64,000 nt of DNA from Bacteroidales bacterium (GTDB lineage Bacteria > Bacteroidota > Bacteroidia > Bacteroidales > UBA932): assembly GCA_017471045.1 (NCBI GenBank), contig JAFUWZ010000018.1:22046-86045 (forward strand). Direction: 5' to 3'. How positions within the stretch are numbered: position 1 is the first letter of the stretch; each line of letters starts with the position of its first letter. Below, piece by piece: positions 32,479 to 41,571 of this stretch. A program made the position numbers and the translations under genes. The notes beneath the pieces are model-generated. The model made no database searches. It was not told the DNA's origin and was given only the letters and a program-made list of their open reading frames with translations.

Positions 32479-34761
32479 CTAACGGGGCTCGCAAGCCCGT
32501 TCAGCCCCATAGTTCCGGCCCCGGGAGATCGTCAAGGTCCGTTCCGTTTGCGCCCGCCCGGCTTCCGCGCCGAAACAGACGCGATACTGACCTTTGGCCA
32601 CCTCCCAGCGGGACAAGTCCGAACGGAACGAGGCCAAGTCGCGGACCGGGAAAGAGAACGAGAGCGTCTCACATTCGCCCGGAGCAAGCAGGCGTGTCTT
32701 GGCGAAATCCTTCAACTCGCGTTCCGGCTTCTCCGCGAAACTGCCGAGCGGAGCCGAGACATAGACGCCGACGGCCTCCTTGCCGGCAACGCTGCCGGTA
32801 TTGGTGACGGTCACGGACGCCAGGACCCGGTCTCCCTGGACCCGGACCGAAGCGTCTGAATAGGCGAAGGACGTATAACTGAGGCCGAAACCAAAAGGAT
32901 ATGCGACTTCCCGACCGGCGGTCAGGAAATGGCGATACCCCACGAAAATATCCTCCGTATAGTCCGTATAAGCCAGGTTCTTCAAAGGAAGAGCGCGCCG
33001 CTCCGGATGGACGACACTCTCGTTGGCTTTGCCGCTGATGAAATTGTAGGGGAAATCTTCCGCCCCGGCGATGTCGAAATAATCCAGCGGGAAGGTCATC
33101 GGCAGTCGTCCGGAAGGATTGACGGCGCCCGTCAGCACATCCACGATGGAATGGCCTCCTTCTTCACCCGGCAGCCAGGCGCACAAGATGGCATCCGGCA
33201 GATAACTCCAGGACGCGGTCTCGACCGGCCCGCAGATGTTCAGCACGACGACGACCTTCTTGCCCGCAGCGTGGAACACTTCACAGACGTTCTCCACCAG
33301 CAAGACTTCATTCTCCTGCAGGAGGAAATCCCGGTTCAGGATCCGGTCCCGCGCCTCACCGGAAGTACGCCCCAGGGTGATCATAGCCATATCCGAACGC
33401 TTTTCCGCCGACTCGATCAAGCCGCGAGTGATCTCCAGCTCCGGCGTCTGGGCCTTACCGACATGGACATGGACCTTGTGGTTGAGCGCGATGTCAGCAT
33501 CGGCGAAAGCCGCATATCCCGCATACAAGCGGTCCAGATCCGCATCCGTGCCGAATCCCGCCTCCCGCAGCGCATCATCCAACTGGGAAAGACCCCGGCA
33601 GCTGACATAGGCCGCCCCGTTGCCACCGGGAATCAGATCATAGGAATGAACGCCGAACAGCGCCGCCCGGCAAGGAGACAAGGGCAGGGTGGACTGGTTC
33701 TTGAGAAGCACCATTCCCTCCGCTGCCGTAGCACGCACCAGGGCGGCATGTCCCTCCAGATCAGGCTGCAGGGAGGCTTTGTGTCCCCGGAAGGCGGGTG
33801 TCTTGACGATCAGTTTGAGCACCTGGGCCGCCGCCCGGTCCAGATCGGCCATCTCAAGCGTCCCGTCCCCCAGGCTGACCAGGATGTGATCCGTCTGGTT
33901 TCGGGCTCCGCCCATAAAGAGATCAGTGCCGGCATGGAGCTGCTTCGGCGTATTCCGCTTCCCGGTCCAGTCGGTAACGACCAGACCCTGATAGCCGAAG
34001 TCCTTGCGCAGGATCTGCGTCAGGAGACCGTAACTCTCCTGCGTATACTCGCCGTTCAACAGGTTGTACGAGGCCATTACGGTCCAGGGCTCAGACTCCC
34101 GCAGGCAGATCTCAAAGCCACGGGTGTACAACTCGCGAAGCGCGCGTGTACTCATCCGCGAATCCCCGTCCAGGCGGTTGGTCTCCTGACTGTTGGCCGC
34201 GAAATGCTTGGCCGAAGTGCCAACTCCGACGGATTGCAGGCCGTTGATATAAGCCGCGGCAATCCGCCCGCTCAGGACGGGATCCTCGGAGAAATACTCG
34301 AAGTTGCGACCGTTCAGCGGATTACGGAGCAGGTTCATGCCGGGTCCGAGCAGCACGTCCGCTCCCATGTCCAGCGCTTCTTCACCAATCCCCTGCCCCA
34401 CCCGGGCGGCCACGGTCCGGTCCCAGGAAGCCGCCGTCAGCAGGCCGGTCGGAAAACAGGTCGTGAAATGGGACGTCCCATCGTGCCAGTCCGACTCAAG
34501 CCGCACGCCGCTCGGCCCGTCCATCATGACGATCGAAGGGATCCCGTATTCCGGCATCGGAAAAGTCAGTCCGGCCGTCCCGGGCAGACCCGGATCATAT
34601 CCGGCGTAGGCATTGTTGTAGCCCACGACCAGACAGGCCTTTTCCTCCGGAGACATCGCCCGGATGATCTCCGGAATATTATCTTCGCGCAAGCGGGGCT
34701 GCGCAGACAAAACGGCCGCGGCAGCCAGGCCGCCGACCAGCAAAAGAAAACACTTCTTCAT
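32479..34761 (-). CDS. Secreted glycoside hydrolase family 3 (beta-glucosidase-like)
   Basis: 760 residues with a signal peptide (cleavage likely after VLSAQ). The GH3 N-terminal barrel has MMDGPSGVR, SAKHFAANSQETNR (KH catalytic-pocket motif) and GLVVTDWTG with the nucleophilic Asp. The C-terminal alpha/beta sandwich and a fibronectin III-like domain (TVTNTGSVAGKEAV) follow. Such enzymes release terminal beta-linked glucose or xylose in the periplasm. Two hydrophobic residues rather than a lipobox Cys precede cleavage, so it is probably soluble. No neighbouring SusC/D pair. Confidence 0.92.
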   Translation of the reverse strand: MKKCFLLLVGGLAAAAVLSAQPRLREDNIPEIIRAMSPEEKACLVVGYNNAYAGYDPGLPGTAGLTFPMPEYGIPSIVMMDGPSGVRLESDWHDGTSHFTTCFPTGLLTAASWDRTVAARVGQGIGEEALDMGADVLLGPGMNLLRNPLNGRNFEYFSEDPVLSGRIAAAYINGLQSVGVGTSAKHFAANSQETNRLDGDSRMSTRALRELYTRGFEICLRESEPWTVMASYNLLNGEYTQESYGLLTQILRKDFGYQGLVVTDWTGKRNTPKQLHAGTDLFMGGARNQTDHILVSLGDGTLEMADLDRAAAQVLKLIVKTPAFRGHKASLQPDLEGHAALVRATAAEGMVLLKNQSTLPLSPCRAALFGVHSYDLIPGGNGAAYVSCRGLSQLDDALREAGFGTDADLDRLYAGYAAFADADIALNHKVHVHVGKAQTPELEITRGLIESAEKRSDMAMITLGRTSGEARDRILNRDFLLQENEVLLVENVCEVFHAAGKKVVVVLNICGPVETASWSYLPDAILCAWLPGEEGGHSIVDVLTGAVNPSGRLPMTFPLDYFDIAGAEDFPYNFISGKANESVVHPERRALPLKNLAYTDYTEDIFVGYRHFLTAGREVAYPFGFGLSYTSFAYSDASVRVQGDRVLASVTVTNTGSVAGKEAVGVYVSAPLGSFAEKPERELKDFAKTRLLAPGECETLSFSFPVRDLASFRSDLSRWEVAKGQYRVCFGAEAGRAQTERTLTISRGRNYGAERACEPR

Positions 34762-34846
34762 GACCTGTATTAAGATTTAACAGACAAAAATAGGCGTTTC
34801 CGATAAGAAACAAAAAGAATACTTCCCGAGAATGGCTGATAATTGT

Positions 34847-34854
34847 TAATTTTG
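34847..34854 (+). promoter_or_regulatory. -7 element of the CotH gene
   Basis: TAATTTTG, six bases before the ATG at 34861; a very short leader. No clear -33 element. Confidence 0.45.
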
Positions 34855-34860
34855 CAGGCT

Positions 34861-36555
34861 ATGAAAATAATAACCTTCCGCTCCATACTCCCGCTCCTGA
34901 TCTCTTTCTTGATCCTGTCCATCGCTCTCCCGGCCTGCCAGCCCGACATCATCATCGAGGAAGAACCCGATATTCCGGTCAAGGGAATCTCCCTCCGCCC
35001 TTTGGAACTGACGCTGGAACCGGGCCAGACAAGCCAGCTCCAGCTGACCGTCCTCCCGGACAACGCCACCGACCCCACCGTACGTTGGACGACGGACAAC
35101 CGTGCCGTAGCGACCGTCCAAGAAGGGCTGGTCACCGCGCTTGCAAGCGGGAAAGCACAGATCACGGCGATCTCCAACGACGGAGGATTCCGGGCCGTCT
35201 GCTTTCTGACCGTACCTGGTGACGAACCTGCACCGGAGCCGGAACCGCAACCCTCGGACCGCTGGGCGGATACCGGCGCGGATGTACCGGCCTGGCCCGG
35301 CTACAACAAAGTCGGCCGGATCGAGGATTTCCCCGCCATTTACATCACGTCGGACGACGGACAGCGCGTCACTTCCAAGACCAGCTACAAAGGCGGCACG
35401 ATCCGCTTCTGCGACCCGGCCAAGATGTACTCCGACGTGACCGAAGTCCCTGCCGGGAAGATGCAGATCCGCGGCCGCGGCAACACGACCTGGGACGACT
35501 ACAAATGGACCAAACCATCTTACCGCATCAAACTGGATGTCCACTCGAAAGTTTTCGGCATGAAAGGGGACAAAGACTGGATCCTCCTTGCCGACCATGG
35601 AGACCCGACCTTGCTGCGCACGGCGGTCGCCTTGCGGATTTCCCGCCTCGTCTCAATGCCCTGGACGCCCAAATACAGGATGGCGGAAGTCTATTTCAAC
35701 GGTTCCTACCAGGGCCTCTATTACCTGGTCGAGCACAAGGAAGCGGACCGGGACAACAAGATCCCCATCACGCCGGTTGCCGCCGGACAGACGGACGGCG
35801 GCTATCTGCTCGAACTGGACGGGAAGGATGACAACGACCGCTATTTCCGTTCCGGCCATTTCTACAAGAAAATCAAATACAAGGACCCGGACGAACCGGA
35901 TGCAGCCCAGCAGAAGTATATCCAGGACTGTTTCAACCAGGTGGAGCAGAAACTGCAGGAACGCGCCTTCACGGGTGACGACAGCTACCGGGCCTACATC
36001 GAGCTGGACTCCTGGATCCAAAATTACATCGTGCATGAAGTCACGATGAACATCGACGGCAACATGCGCCTGTCCACCTATTTCGCCAAGGACAAGGATA
36101 CCCAGCTCTTCATGCCGATGGTCTGGGACTTCGACCGGGCCTTCGGCGGTGCCGACTACATGCAGTCGGAATTCAACGTACCTCAAACCTGGCCCTACGG
36201 GTGGTTCGTGCGCCTGCGGGGCGGAGAGCCCGGTTATGACAACGGGTATTGGTACGGCTACCGGGCGACCTGGTACCAGTACATGTTTGAGGATCCGGTC
36301 TTCGTCGCCCGCCTGCAGGAACGCTGGGCCCTCTATAAACCCCGCCTGGACAGAATCCCCGAGTTCATTGACAAGATGCTGGAATACAACGCCCTGGCCT
36401 ACAAGCACAACCAGGACCAGTTCCGGCTGAAAGACCAGCCTTCAGCCGCCGCCCGGCTCCGTAGCGACTACATCCTGCGCATTGCCTGGCTCGACCAGAA
36501 CATCCGCGCCCTCCAGCCCCAGCGCTACAACGCAAGCACTGGCCAATATCAATGA
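34861..36555 (+). CDS. Lipoprotein with BIG2 domain and CotH kinase domain
   Basis: 564 residues. A lipoprotein signal ends IALPACQPD. A bacterial Ig-like (BIG2) domain covers about residues 40-115 (VKGISLRPLELTLEPGQT to AQITAIS). The CotH kinase domain begins with MQIRGRGNTTWDDY and includes KPSYRIKLD, YLVEHKEADRDN and the catalytic-like VWDFDRAFGG. CotH-family proteins are atypical protein kinases first described in spore coats; in Bacteroidota they are secreted and of unknown role. The start at 34861 is supported by the signal peptide. Confidence 0.9.
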   Translation: MKIITFRSILPLLISFLILSIALPACQPDIIIEEEPDIPVKGISLRPLELTLEPGQTSQLQLTVLPDNATDPTVRWTTDNRAVATVQEGLVTALASGKAQITAISNDGGFRAVCFLTVPGDEPAPEPEPQPSDRWADTGADVPAWPGYNKVGRIEDFPAIYITSDDGQRVTSKTSYKGGTIRFCDPAKMYSDVTEVPAGKMQIRGRGNTTWDDYKWTKPSYRIKLDVHSKVFGMKGDKDWILLADHGDPTLLRTAVALRISRLVSMPWTPKYRMAEVYFNGSYQGLYYLVEHKEADRDNKIPITPVAAGQTDGGYLLELDGKDDNDRYFRSGHFYKKIKYKDPDEPDAAQQKYIQDCFNQVEQKLQERAFTGDDSYRAYIELDSWIQNYIVHEVTMNIDGNMRLSTYFAKDKDTQLFMPMVWDFDRAFGGADYMQSEFNVPQTWPYGWFVRLRGGEPGYDNGYWYGYRATWYQYMFEDPVFVARLQERWALYKPRLDRIPEFIDKMLEYNALAYKHNQDQFRLKDQPSAAARLRSDYILRIAWLDQNIRALQPQRYNASTGQYQ

Positions 36556-36587
36556 TTTGCGATTCTATTCCAGATTTCATAATTTTG
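36556..36587 (+). promoter_or_regulatory. Promoter of the small-peptide/lipoprotein/M64 operon
   Basis: -33 TTTG at 36556-36559 and -7 TAATTTTG at 36580-36587, spacing 20 bases. The predicted start site is about 40 bases ahead of the peptide gene at 36631. Confidence 0.75.
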
Positions 36588-36630
36588 TATCTTGGTTTTT
36601 GGATTGATTGGAAATTACACTATTTATATC

Positions 36631-36807
36631 ATGAAAATGGCTTACACTAAACAACTTAGCGCCCCCCCCCAGAACGATGGGGCGTATTTTGCGCCAGCCG
36701 TGAGGCTGATCAAAATTGAAGCACACCGGCGCATCTGTGATGTTTCTCCCAATGCCAGCCCTGATCTTGAGTGGGGTGGCGACTATGACCAAGAACCCGA
36801 AGATTAA
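36631..36807 (+). CDS. Small peptide (APAV-type) preceding a lipoprotein gene
   Basis: 58 residues from MKMAYTKQLSAP. The segment AYFAPAVRLIKIEAHRRICD resembles the many short Bacteroidota peptides with a xAPAxxxIE core that sit first in operons of surface lipoproteins. The C-terminus is acidic (GGDYDQEPED). A run of ten C residues (36662-36671 area) inside the gene is a possible slippage tract. No signal peptide. Function unknown; the conserved position suggests a regulatory leader peptide or secreted factor. Confidence 0.6.
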   Translation: MKMAYTKQLSAPPQNDGAYFAPAVRLIKIEAHRRICDVSPNASPDLEWGGDYDQEPED

Positions 36808-36821
36808 AGGAGGACATCACC

Positions 36822-38771
36822 ATGAGACATCATCTTCATTTCGCGCTGGCCATTCTGGCAGCCGCCTTCACTGGATGTTCTATCCACGACATGGCTCCCG
36901 AGTTACAATCCGGGGAAAAAACCATCACTCTCAAAGCTTGTATCGCCGATACTGAACCCTTGACCCGCCTTTCCCTTGAAGAAGGAGAGGAAGGCATCGC
37001 CGTCAATTTTACCACAGATGATTTCATCTATGTTTTCGATGCTGACGGCAATATGACTGAATTCTCGGTCACGGAGGTCGACGAAAACGGTATCGCCACC
37101 TTCTCCGGAGCGCCTGAGAACGAGATCGCCGAAGGTTCTCCGATCACGGCCGTCGTCAAGAACGGCGCCATCACCGTCAAAGGAACGACCCTCACACTCA
37201 ACCTGCAGAACCAGACCGGAACGATGGCCAATGCCGGCGCTCATACACTGCTCTACGCCTCGGGTATTTATTCCGAGACGGGCGTTTCTTTGGTCTTTGA
37301 GCACAAGACCTCCGTCCTGAAGTTGACGCTCTCCCTGCCGGAGGCAGAAACGGCGACGTCTGTCAATGCCTTTTACCTTTTTACCGTTCCCGATCGTGCA
37401 ACGGTGACGGACCAAGGCGGCGATCAGTTTAACTACTATAACTTCGCCAGCATCGATGCCTTGACCGGAGAAACCACGCTTGGAGCGAACGGAAGCGCCT
37501 GGATCAACTGGACCACGGCAGCGCCCGTCACGGACCACAAGGTCACCCTGTACCTCAGCGTACCTGCCGTCGACCTGAAAAACGCTGCCCTCCAATGTAC
37601 TCCCAACAGCGATGCCCAGAAACGCTATTTCTGGAATCTCGCCGGCTCCTCTCCGCTGAAGATCGATGCAGGTAAAGCCTACAAGATCACCCGGACCCAG
37701 ACCCAGTTTGCCCCTTCTGCTGCCGGCAAGACCTTCTTCTACAGCGATGAGGCACAGACGATTGATTTCGGCCTCCCGCAGGGCGCCATCGTAACATACG
37801 AGACATCCACCGGTGACTGGCTCACCAAAGAAACGGACGAAAACGGCAACATGCGGATCCGCATGACGGCCAACACAACCGGTTCTCCTCGCGAATCAAC
37901 CCTCACCTTCAAAGTCTTCGGTGCATTCTGCAAATACAGCGTCACTCAGGCTGACGCTTCTGACTTTGCCGGCGACTGGACTTTGAATGCGAAGGAGTTT
38001 TTGGCTACAACGACGACTAAATCTATAACTGAGGAGAGTTCTCGTTTCTTTGATGGTTCCTGGGCAACCACATCGACCAATGCCAAATCCATCTCCACCT
38101 CTGTTACATATTTAGACAATCAAAGTGCAGTCACAGGACGCGTAAGCAACACAACATTTTCGAATGCCACAAAAGGTGATTATCAAAGGATAAATAACCT
38201 CTCAATTTCTGGCATTTATCGGAATATCGAGCTAAAGTCTTCCGTTGAGATTGATTACGATTCAAATTCAGCTAGCTATGGGCTCTTCCTGGATATGAAC
38301 ACGGTTCAAGCCATTGACGGCGGAACCTACGACGGAGAATATGCCACATTCGCGCCTGAGTTATACTACGCCTCGGGAACTTATGCAAACAAATGGGAGT
38401 TTGGCGCGGGAAGCCTCGGAGCTCCCAACAAGATTTGGTGGATGGGGACGATCTCCGTTTCCGGGAACACCACAACTATCAAGTTTGGATACTTAACTCA
38501 TTATCTTACAACCGGAACATCTTTCTCTCTTAAAATTGGCGGGCTCCAACTTGATCGGTTTAATAGCCCGAAACCCGAGGCTGCAAGTTTAATTCGAACG
38601 AAGAAGGCTTCTTCGGGTAATAATACTTTCGGTTATGGCGCTGCGTATGCACAAATTCTTCAAGCTAACTACAACAATAATACGGCTAATGGCTTGATCC
38701 TTACCAAAACCGCAGCATCAGCCAGCGCCGCCGACATCAACGTTCCTGCCATCGAAAACACAAACTGGTAA
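36822..38771 (+). CDS. Fimbrillin-like/BACON-domain lipoprotein
   Basis: 649 residues. Lipoprotein signal with lipobox AFTGCS. The N-terminal half resembles Mfa-type fimbrillin folds (FTTDDFIYVFDADGNMTEFS and KTSVLKLTLSLPEAE). A BACON-like domain (TVTYETSTGDWLTKET to TLTFKVFGAFCKYSVTQAD) lies at about 320-385, typical of carbohydrate- or mucin-binding. The C-terminal third is a beta-rich, Ser/Thr/Asn-rich region of lower GC than the rest. Coupled to the M64 peptidase by a TAATG overlap. Confidence 0.75.
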   Translation: MRHHLHFALAILAAAFTGCSIHDMAPELQSGEKTITLKACIADTEPLTRLSLEEGEEGIAVNFTTDDFIYVFDADGNMTEFSVTEVDENGIATFSGAPENEIAEGSPITAVVKNGAITVKGTTLTLNLQNQTGTMANAGAHTLLYASGIYSETGVSLVFEHKTSVLKLTLSLPEAETATSVNAFYLFTVPDRATVTDQGGDQFNYYNFASIDALTGETTLGANGSAWINWTTAAPVTDHKVTLYLSVPAVDLKNAALQCTPNSDAQKRYFWNLAGSSPLKIDAGKAYKITRTQTQFAPSAAGKTFFYSDEAQTIDFGLPQGAIVTYETSTGDWLTKETDENGNMRIRMTANTTGSPRESTLTFKVFGAFCKYSVTQADASDFAGDWTLNAKEFLATTTTKSITEESSRFFDGSWATTSTNAKSISTSVTYLDNQSAVTGRVSNTTFSNATKGDYQRINNLSISGIYRNIELKSSVEIDYDSNSASYGLFLDMNTVQAIDGGTYDGEYATFAPELYYASGTYANKWEFGAGSLGAPNKIWWMGTISVSGNTTTIKFGYLTHYLTTGTSFSLKIGGLQLDRFNSPKPEAASLIRTKKASSGNNTFGYGAAYAQILQANYNNNTANGLILTKTAASASAADINVPAIENTNW

Positions 38772-40633
38772 TGCGTTCCGATCTTTATAAACTGTGGCTG
38801 ATCCTGTCGGCCACAGTTGTTTTTTTTGCTTCATGCAGCCGCGACACGGCGGCACCCGAATCTCTGGCCGCCACCGGAGCCTTCTGTCTGTCTGATTACC
38901 AGTTCACGGTTGACGCAAGTCTGCCGGGCGATCCGGCGACACGCCTGACCGCAGAGACCGGGGGTTGGGAAAACGGGGACAAAATTTTCATCAGCGTAGA
39001 TGGCAGCGAGTCCAATATCTATCTGCTCCAATACGACGCCTCCGGCCAGCGATTTGACATCTACAACGTCACCGGTGCCAGCAATGCGGGTTTCCGTGCA
39101 AGCGGCTCCCTGACCGGTCTCTACTGTGAGAACCCTTCGCTGGGCATGAGCGGGGGTAAACTCCAAGGGAAGACTCTGGGCGATCTGGCTTATACGACGG
39201 AAGGAAGCTACAGCAAAAACGGTCAGGACATCCACTTGGTCCTCCCGCTGAGTCACCGTCCTTTCTCGATTGTCAAGGTCGAGGACTGCGGCGGCAGCTG
39301 CTATGTAGAGAATCTGGAAAACCCCTGCACCCAACTCAGTTCCCTGGCGGGAATGACCTGGGACAGCAACGCTGCCGCTCCTTCTTACGTATACCACGCC
39401 GACACGGATATCTCCTACAGCTATGGACTTCTCCCCCAAGGCGGGCGAGTGAATCTGCGTTACACGACCGGAGACAAACGGCTGTTGACCCGAACCTATG
39501 CCGGGAAGAGCCTCGCCAGCGGAACCATGGCCACCCTGCAAGGTCCTGCCGGCACCCAGGCCGACCAATGGGCGGAAGATTTCTCCGAATATTATGAGAC
39601 GGGAGAAGTCATCACCTATCAGAAAATGCGGACGCGGAACCCCTTCACCATCGTTGTCCTGGGCGACGGCTACACGGCCTATGACCTGCGTCATGGAGGC
39701 GCTTTCGAGACAGCTGCCCGCCAGTCAATGGACTATCTCTTCGACATTGAGCCTTACAGCAAGATGAAATCACTGTTCAACATCTATTTCATCGCAGCCC
39801 GAAGCAACGAGCGTGGCGCCACGATCAGCGAGTCCGGACAGACACGGGACAGTTATTTCGGGATCCACTGGACCTCCAGCAAAAGCTATTCGGACATGGA
39901 TGTAAAGAGCGCCTCCAGCATGAAAGCTTTCGTTCGGTCCCACTGTCCGGACATCGTGCAAGGCTTGAGCGACCTGACCCATACGGCCATCCTGATCCTC
40001 GTCAACGAATCCACCTACGCCGGATTGTGCCGAAGCCAGTCTGACGGTCAGGCCTATTGCATGCTGGCTGCCGCCGGCGGCAATCTCGCCTGGTCCAATG
40101 CTGCCGGAGTCACGCCGGTTACGCGCGGAACGTATCTCAATCTGGTCGCGCATGAGTTCGGCGGACATGCCATCGGACGCTTGGGAGACGAGTATTACCA
40201 CGACGGCGACGGCACCTACAGCGTCAGCCTCTTCTTCAATCCCATCAACAACGAGCACAACTGGCCTGTTCCTTCTTCCCGCAATCTCACCTCCGACTCC
40301 TCCAGCTATGAATGGTCCTGGATGGCGCAGGAAGGATACCTGCACGAGGGCTTGTACGAAGGAGGATACGCCAGCTATAAAACCGGCGTTTGGCGGCCTG
40401 AGATCATCAGCTGTATGTTCGATAACCGTCCCTACTACAATGCATGGTCCCGGTACCTGATTATGGAACGGGTTTACAGCGTCTGCGCAGAGACATTCAA
40501 CCGGACAGTCTTTCTCAACACGGACAGCGGCCGAAGCATTTGGAGCGAACCCGAAACCCGTTCCTCGGATGGGATGGCAGAGGGCCCGGTCCAGTTTGTT
40601 CCCATGCTACCGCCGCCTGTATTCTCCGATTAG
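38771..40633 (+). CDS. M64 family (IgA protease-like) metallopeptidase lipoprotein
   Basis: 620 residues. Lipoprotein signal VVFFASCSRD. An N-terminal fimbrillin-like domain (to about 280) is followed by the M64 catalytic domain with VVLGDGYTAYD at its start and the zinc motif HEFGGHAIGRLGDEY around residue 460. The family founder is a Clostridium IgA protease; Bacteroidota members are secreted and of varied specificity. The start overlaps the previous stop (TAATG), so the lipoprotein and peptidase are produced together; their shared N-terminal architecture suggests surface co-localisation. Confidence 0.9.
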   Translation: MRSDLYKLWLILSATVVFFASCSRDTAAPESLAATGAFCLSDYQFTVDASLPGDPATRLTAETGGWENGDKIFISVDGSESNIYLLQYDASGQRFDIYNVTGASNAGFRASGSLTGLYCENPSLGMSGGKLQGKTLGDLAYTTEGSYSKNGQDIHLVLPLSHRPFSIVKVEDCGGSCYVENLENPCTQLSSLAGMTWDSNAAAPSYVYHADTDISYSYGLLPQGGRVNLRYTTGDKRLLTRTYAGKSLASGTMATLQGPAGTQADQWAEDFSEYYETGEVITYQKMRTRNPFTIVVLGDGYTAYDLRHGGAFETAARQSMDYLFDIEPYSKMKSLFNIYFIAARSNERGATISESGQTRDSYFGIHWTSSKSYSDMDVKSASSMKAFVRSHCPDIVQGLSDLTHTAILILVNESTYAGLCRSQSDGQAYCMLAAAGGNLAWSNAAGVTPVTRGTYLNLVAHEFGGHAIGRLGDEYYHDGDGTYSVSLFFNPINNEHNWPVPSSRNLTSDSSSYEWSWMAQEGYLHEGLYEGGYASYKTGVWRPEIISCMFDNRPYYNAWSRYLIMERVYSVCAETFNRTVFLNTDSGRSIWSEPETRSSDGMAEGPVQFVPMLPPPVFSD

Positions 40634-40700
40634 ATCAAGGCACGAATTAACACAGACGAGCGCGGGCCCAGGAAATGATGGCAAAAAGAGCGCTTATTCC

Positions 40701-40745
40701 CTTTCGCTTTTTCATTTTTTAATGACATCCATGAAAAAGCGAAAG
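40701..40745. repeat. 15-bp perfect inverted repeat before the PCMD gene
   Basis: CTTTCGCTTTTTCAT (40701-40715) and ATGAAAAAGCGAAAG (40731-40745) around a 15-base loop. It sits 68 bases after the M64 stop and ends nine bases ahead of the -7 box of the next gene, covering its -33 region. Confidence 0.75.
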
Positions 40746-40753
40746 AGTTTTTG

Positions 40754-40761
40754 TAGTTTTG
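40754..40761 (+). promoter_or_regulatory. -7 element of the PCMD gene
   Basis: TAGTTTTG matches TAnnTTTG, 27 bases before the start at 40788. The expected -33 position lies within the inverted repeat 40701-40745. Confidence 0.5.
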
Positions 40762-40787
40762 TCCCATTCTCATCATCAGACAACACG

Positions 40788-41555
40788 ATGCCTCGCATAT
40801 TTTGTTTTTTAGTTGTGATTCTCTGCCTGCACACCGTTTCCCTGACGGCCCAGGACGGGCCGCAACTCTACAACATGAGCTTCGACACCTGGTCCAAGAC
40901 CTCCGGCGCCTGGAATCTCCATCCTGAGCATCCCGGAGCCGGGCAGAAGATCTGGGATACCGCCAACCACGGCCTGAGCCTGCTCGGCATCAACGGTACG
41001 ATGCCGGAGTGCAAGCATGTCGCCGTCCCCGGCGAAGGCAAGGCCGCAGCCAAGATCGTCAGCAAGAAGGTCATCTGGGCCTTCGTGGCCGGCAACCTGT
41101 ACACCGGCTGGTTCGGCAAGATCGTCAAACTGTCCGGGGCGGAACTCAATTTCGGCATCCCTTTCTCCGCCCGGCCCAAGAGCCTGTCCGGTTATGTGCA
41201 TTATATCCCGGCTGCCGTGGATTATGCCCGGGAGCCCTACCTGGAGATGAAGGGGCAGACAGATGTCGCCCGGATCGAGGTGATCCTCACAGACTGGGAC
41301 AAGCCCTACCACATCATCACCAATTATGAGCAGTTCATCGACGGGGAGACAGACCCGCATGTCATCGGCCGCGCCGTCCTGGACCTGACCGCCGACACGG
41401 GTGGCTACATCCATTTCGACATTCCGTTCCGATACCGGAACGGCAAAACACCCCGCTATGTCGTGATCACAGCCGCCTCCAGCAAGTACGGCGCCTATTT
41501 CACCGGCGGCAGCGGGAGCACCCTCTACGTGGACGAGTTCCGCTTCAACTATTGA
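40788..41555 (+). CDS. Secreted PCMD-domain protein
   Basis: 255 residues with signal peptide (cleavage after VSLTAQ). The body, YNMSFDTWSK, KHVAVPGEGKAAAKI, NLYTGWFGKI and STLYVDEFRF, matches the putative carbohydrate metabolism (PCMD) domain found in Bacteroidota surface and secreted proteins. Earlier in-frame ATGs (40731, 40740) fall in the inverted repeat and are disfavoured by the promoter position. Function unknown, presumably glycan-related. Confidence 0.82.
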   Translation: MPRIFCFLVVILCLHTVSLTAQDGPQLYNMSFDTWSKTSGAWNLHPEHPGAGQKIWDTANHGLSLLGINGTMPECKHVAVPGEGKAAAKIVSKKVIWAFVAGNLYTGWFGKIVKLSGAELNFGIPFSARPKSLSGYVHYIPAAVDYAREPYLEMKGQTDVARIEVILTDWDKPYHIITNYEQFIDGETDPHVIGRAVLDLTADTGGYIHFDIPFRYRNGKTPRYVVITAASSKYGAYFTGGSGSTLYVDEFRFNY

Positions 41556-41571
41556 ACGGCGCCAGGGCCTT

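Noticed and set aside
32482-32501. AACGGG/CCCGTT hairpin as terminator of the GH3 gene
   Set aside because: It lies within the last codons of the GH3 gene and has no T-run after it.
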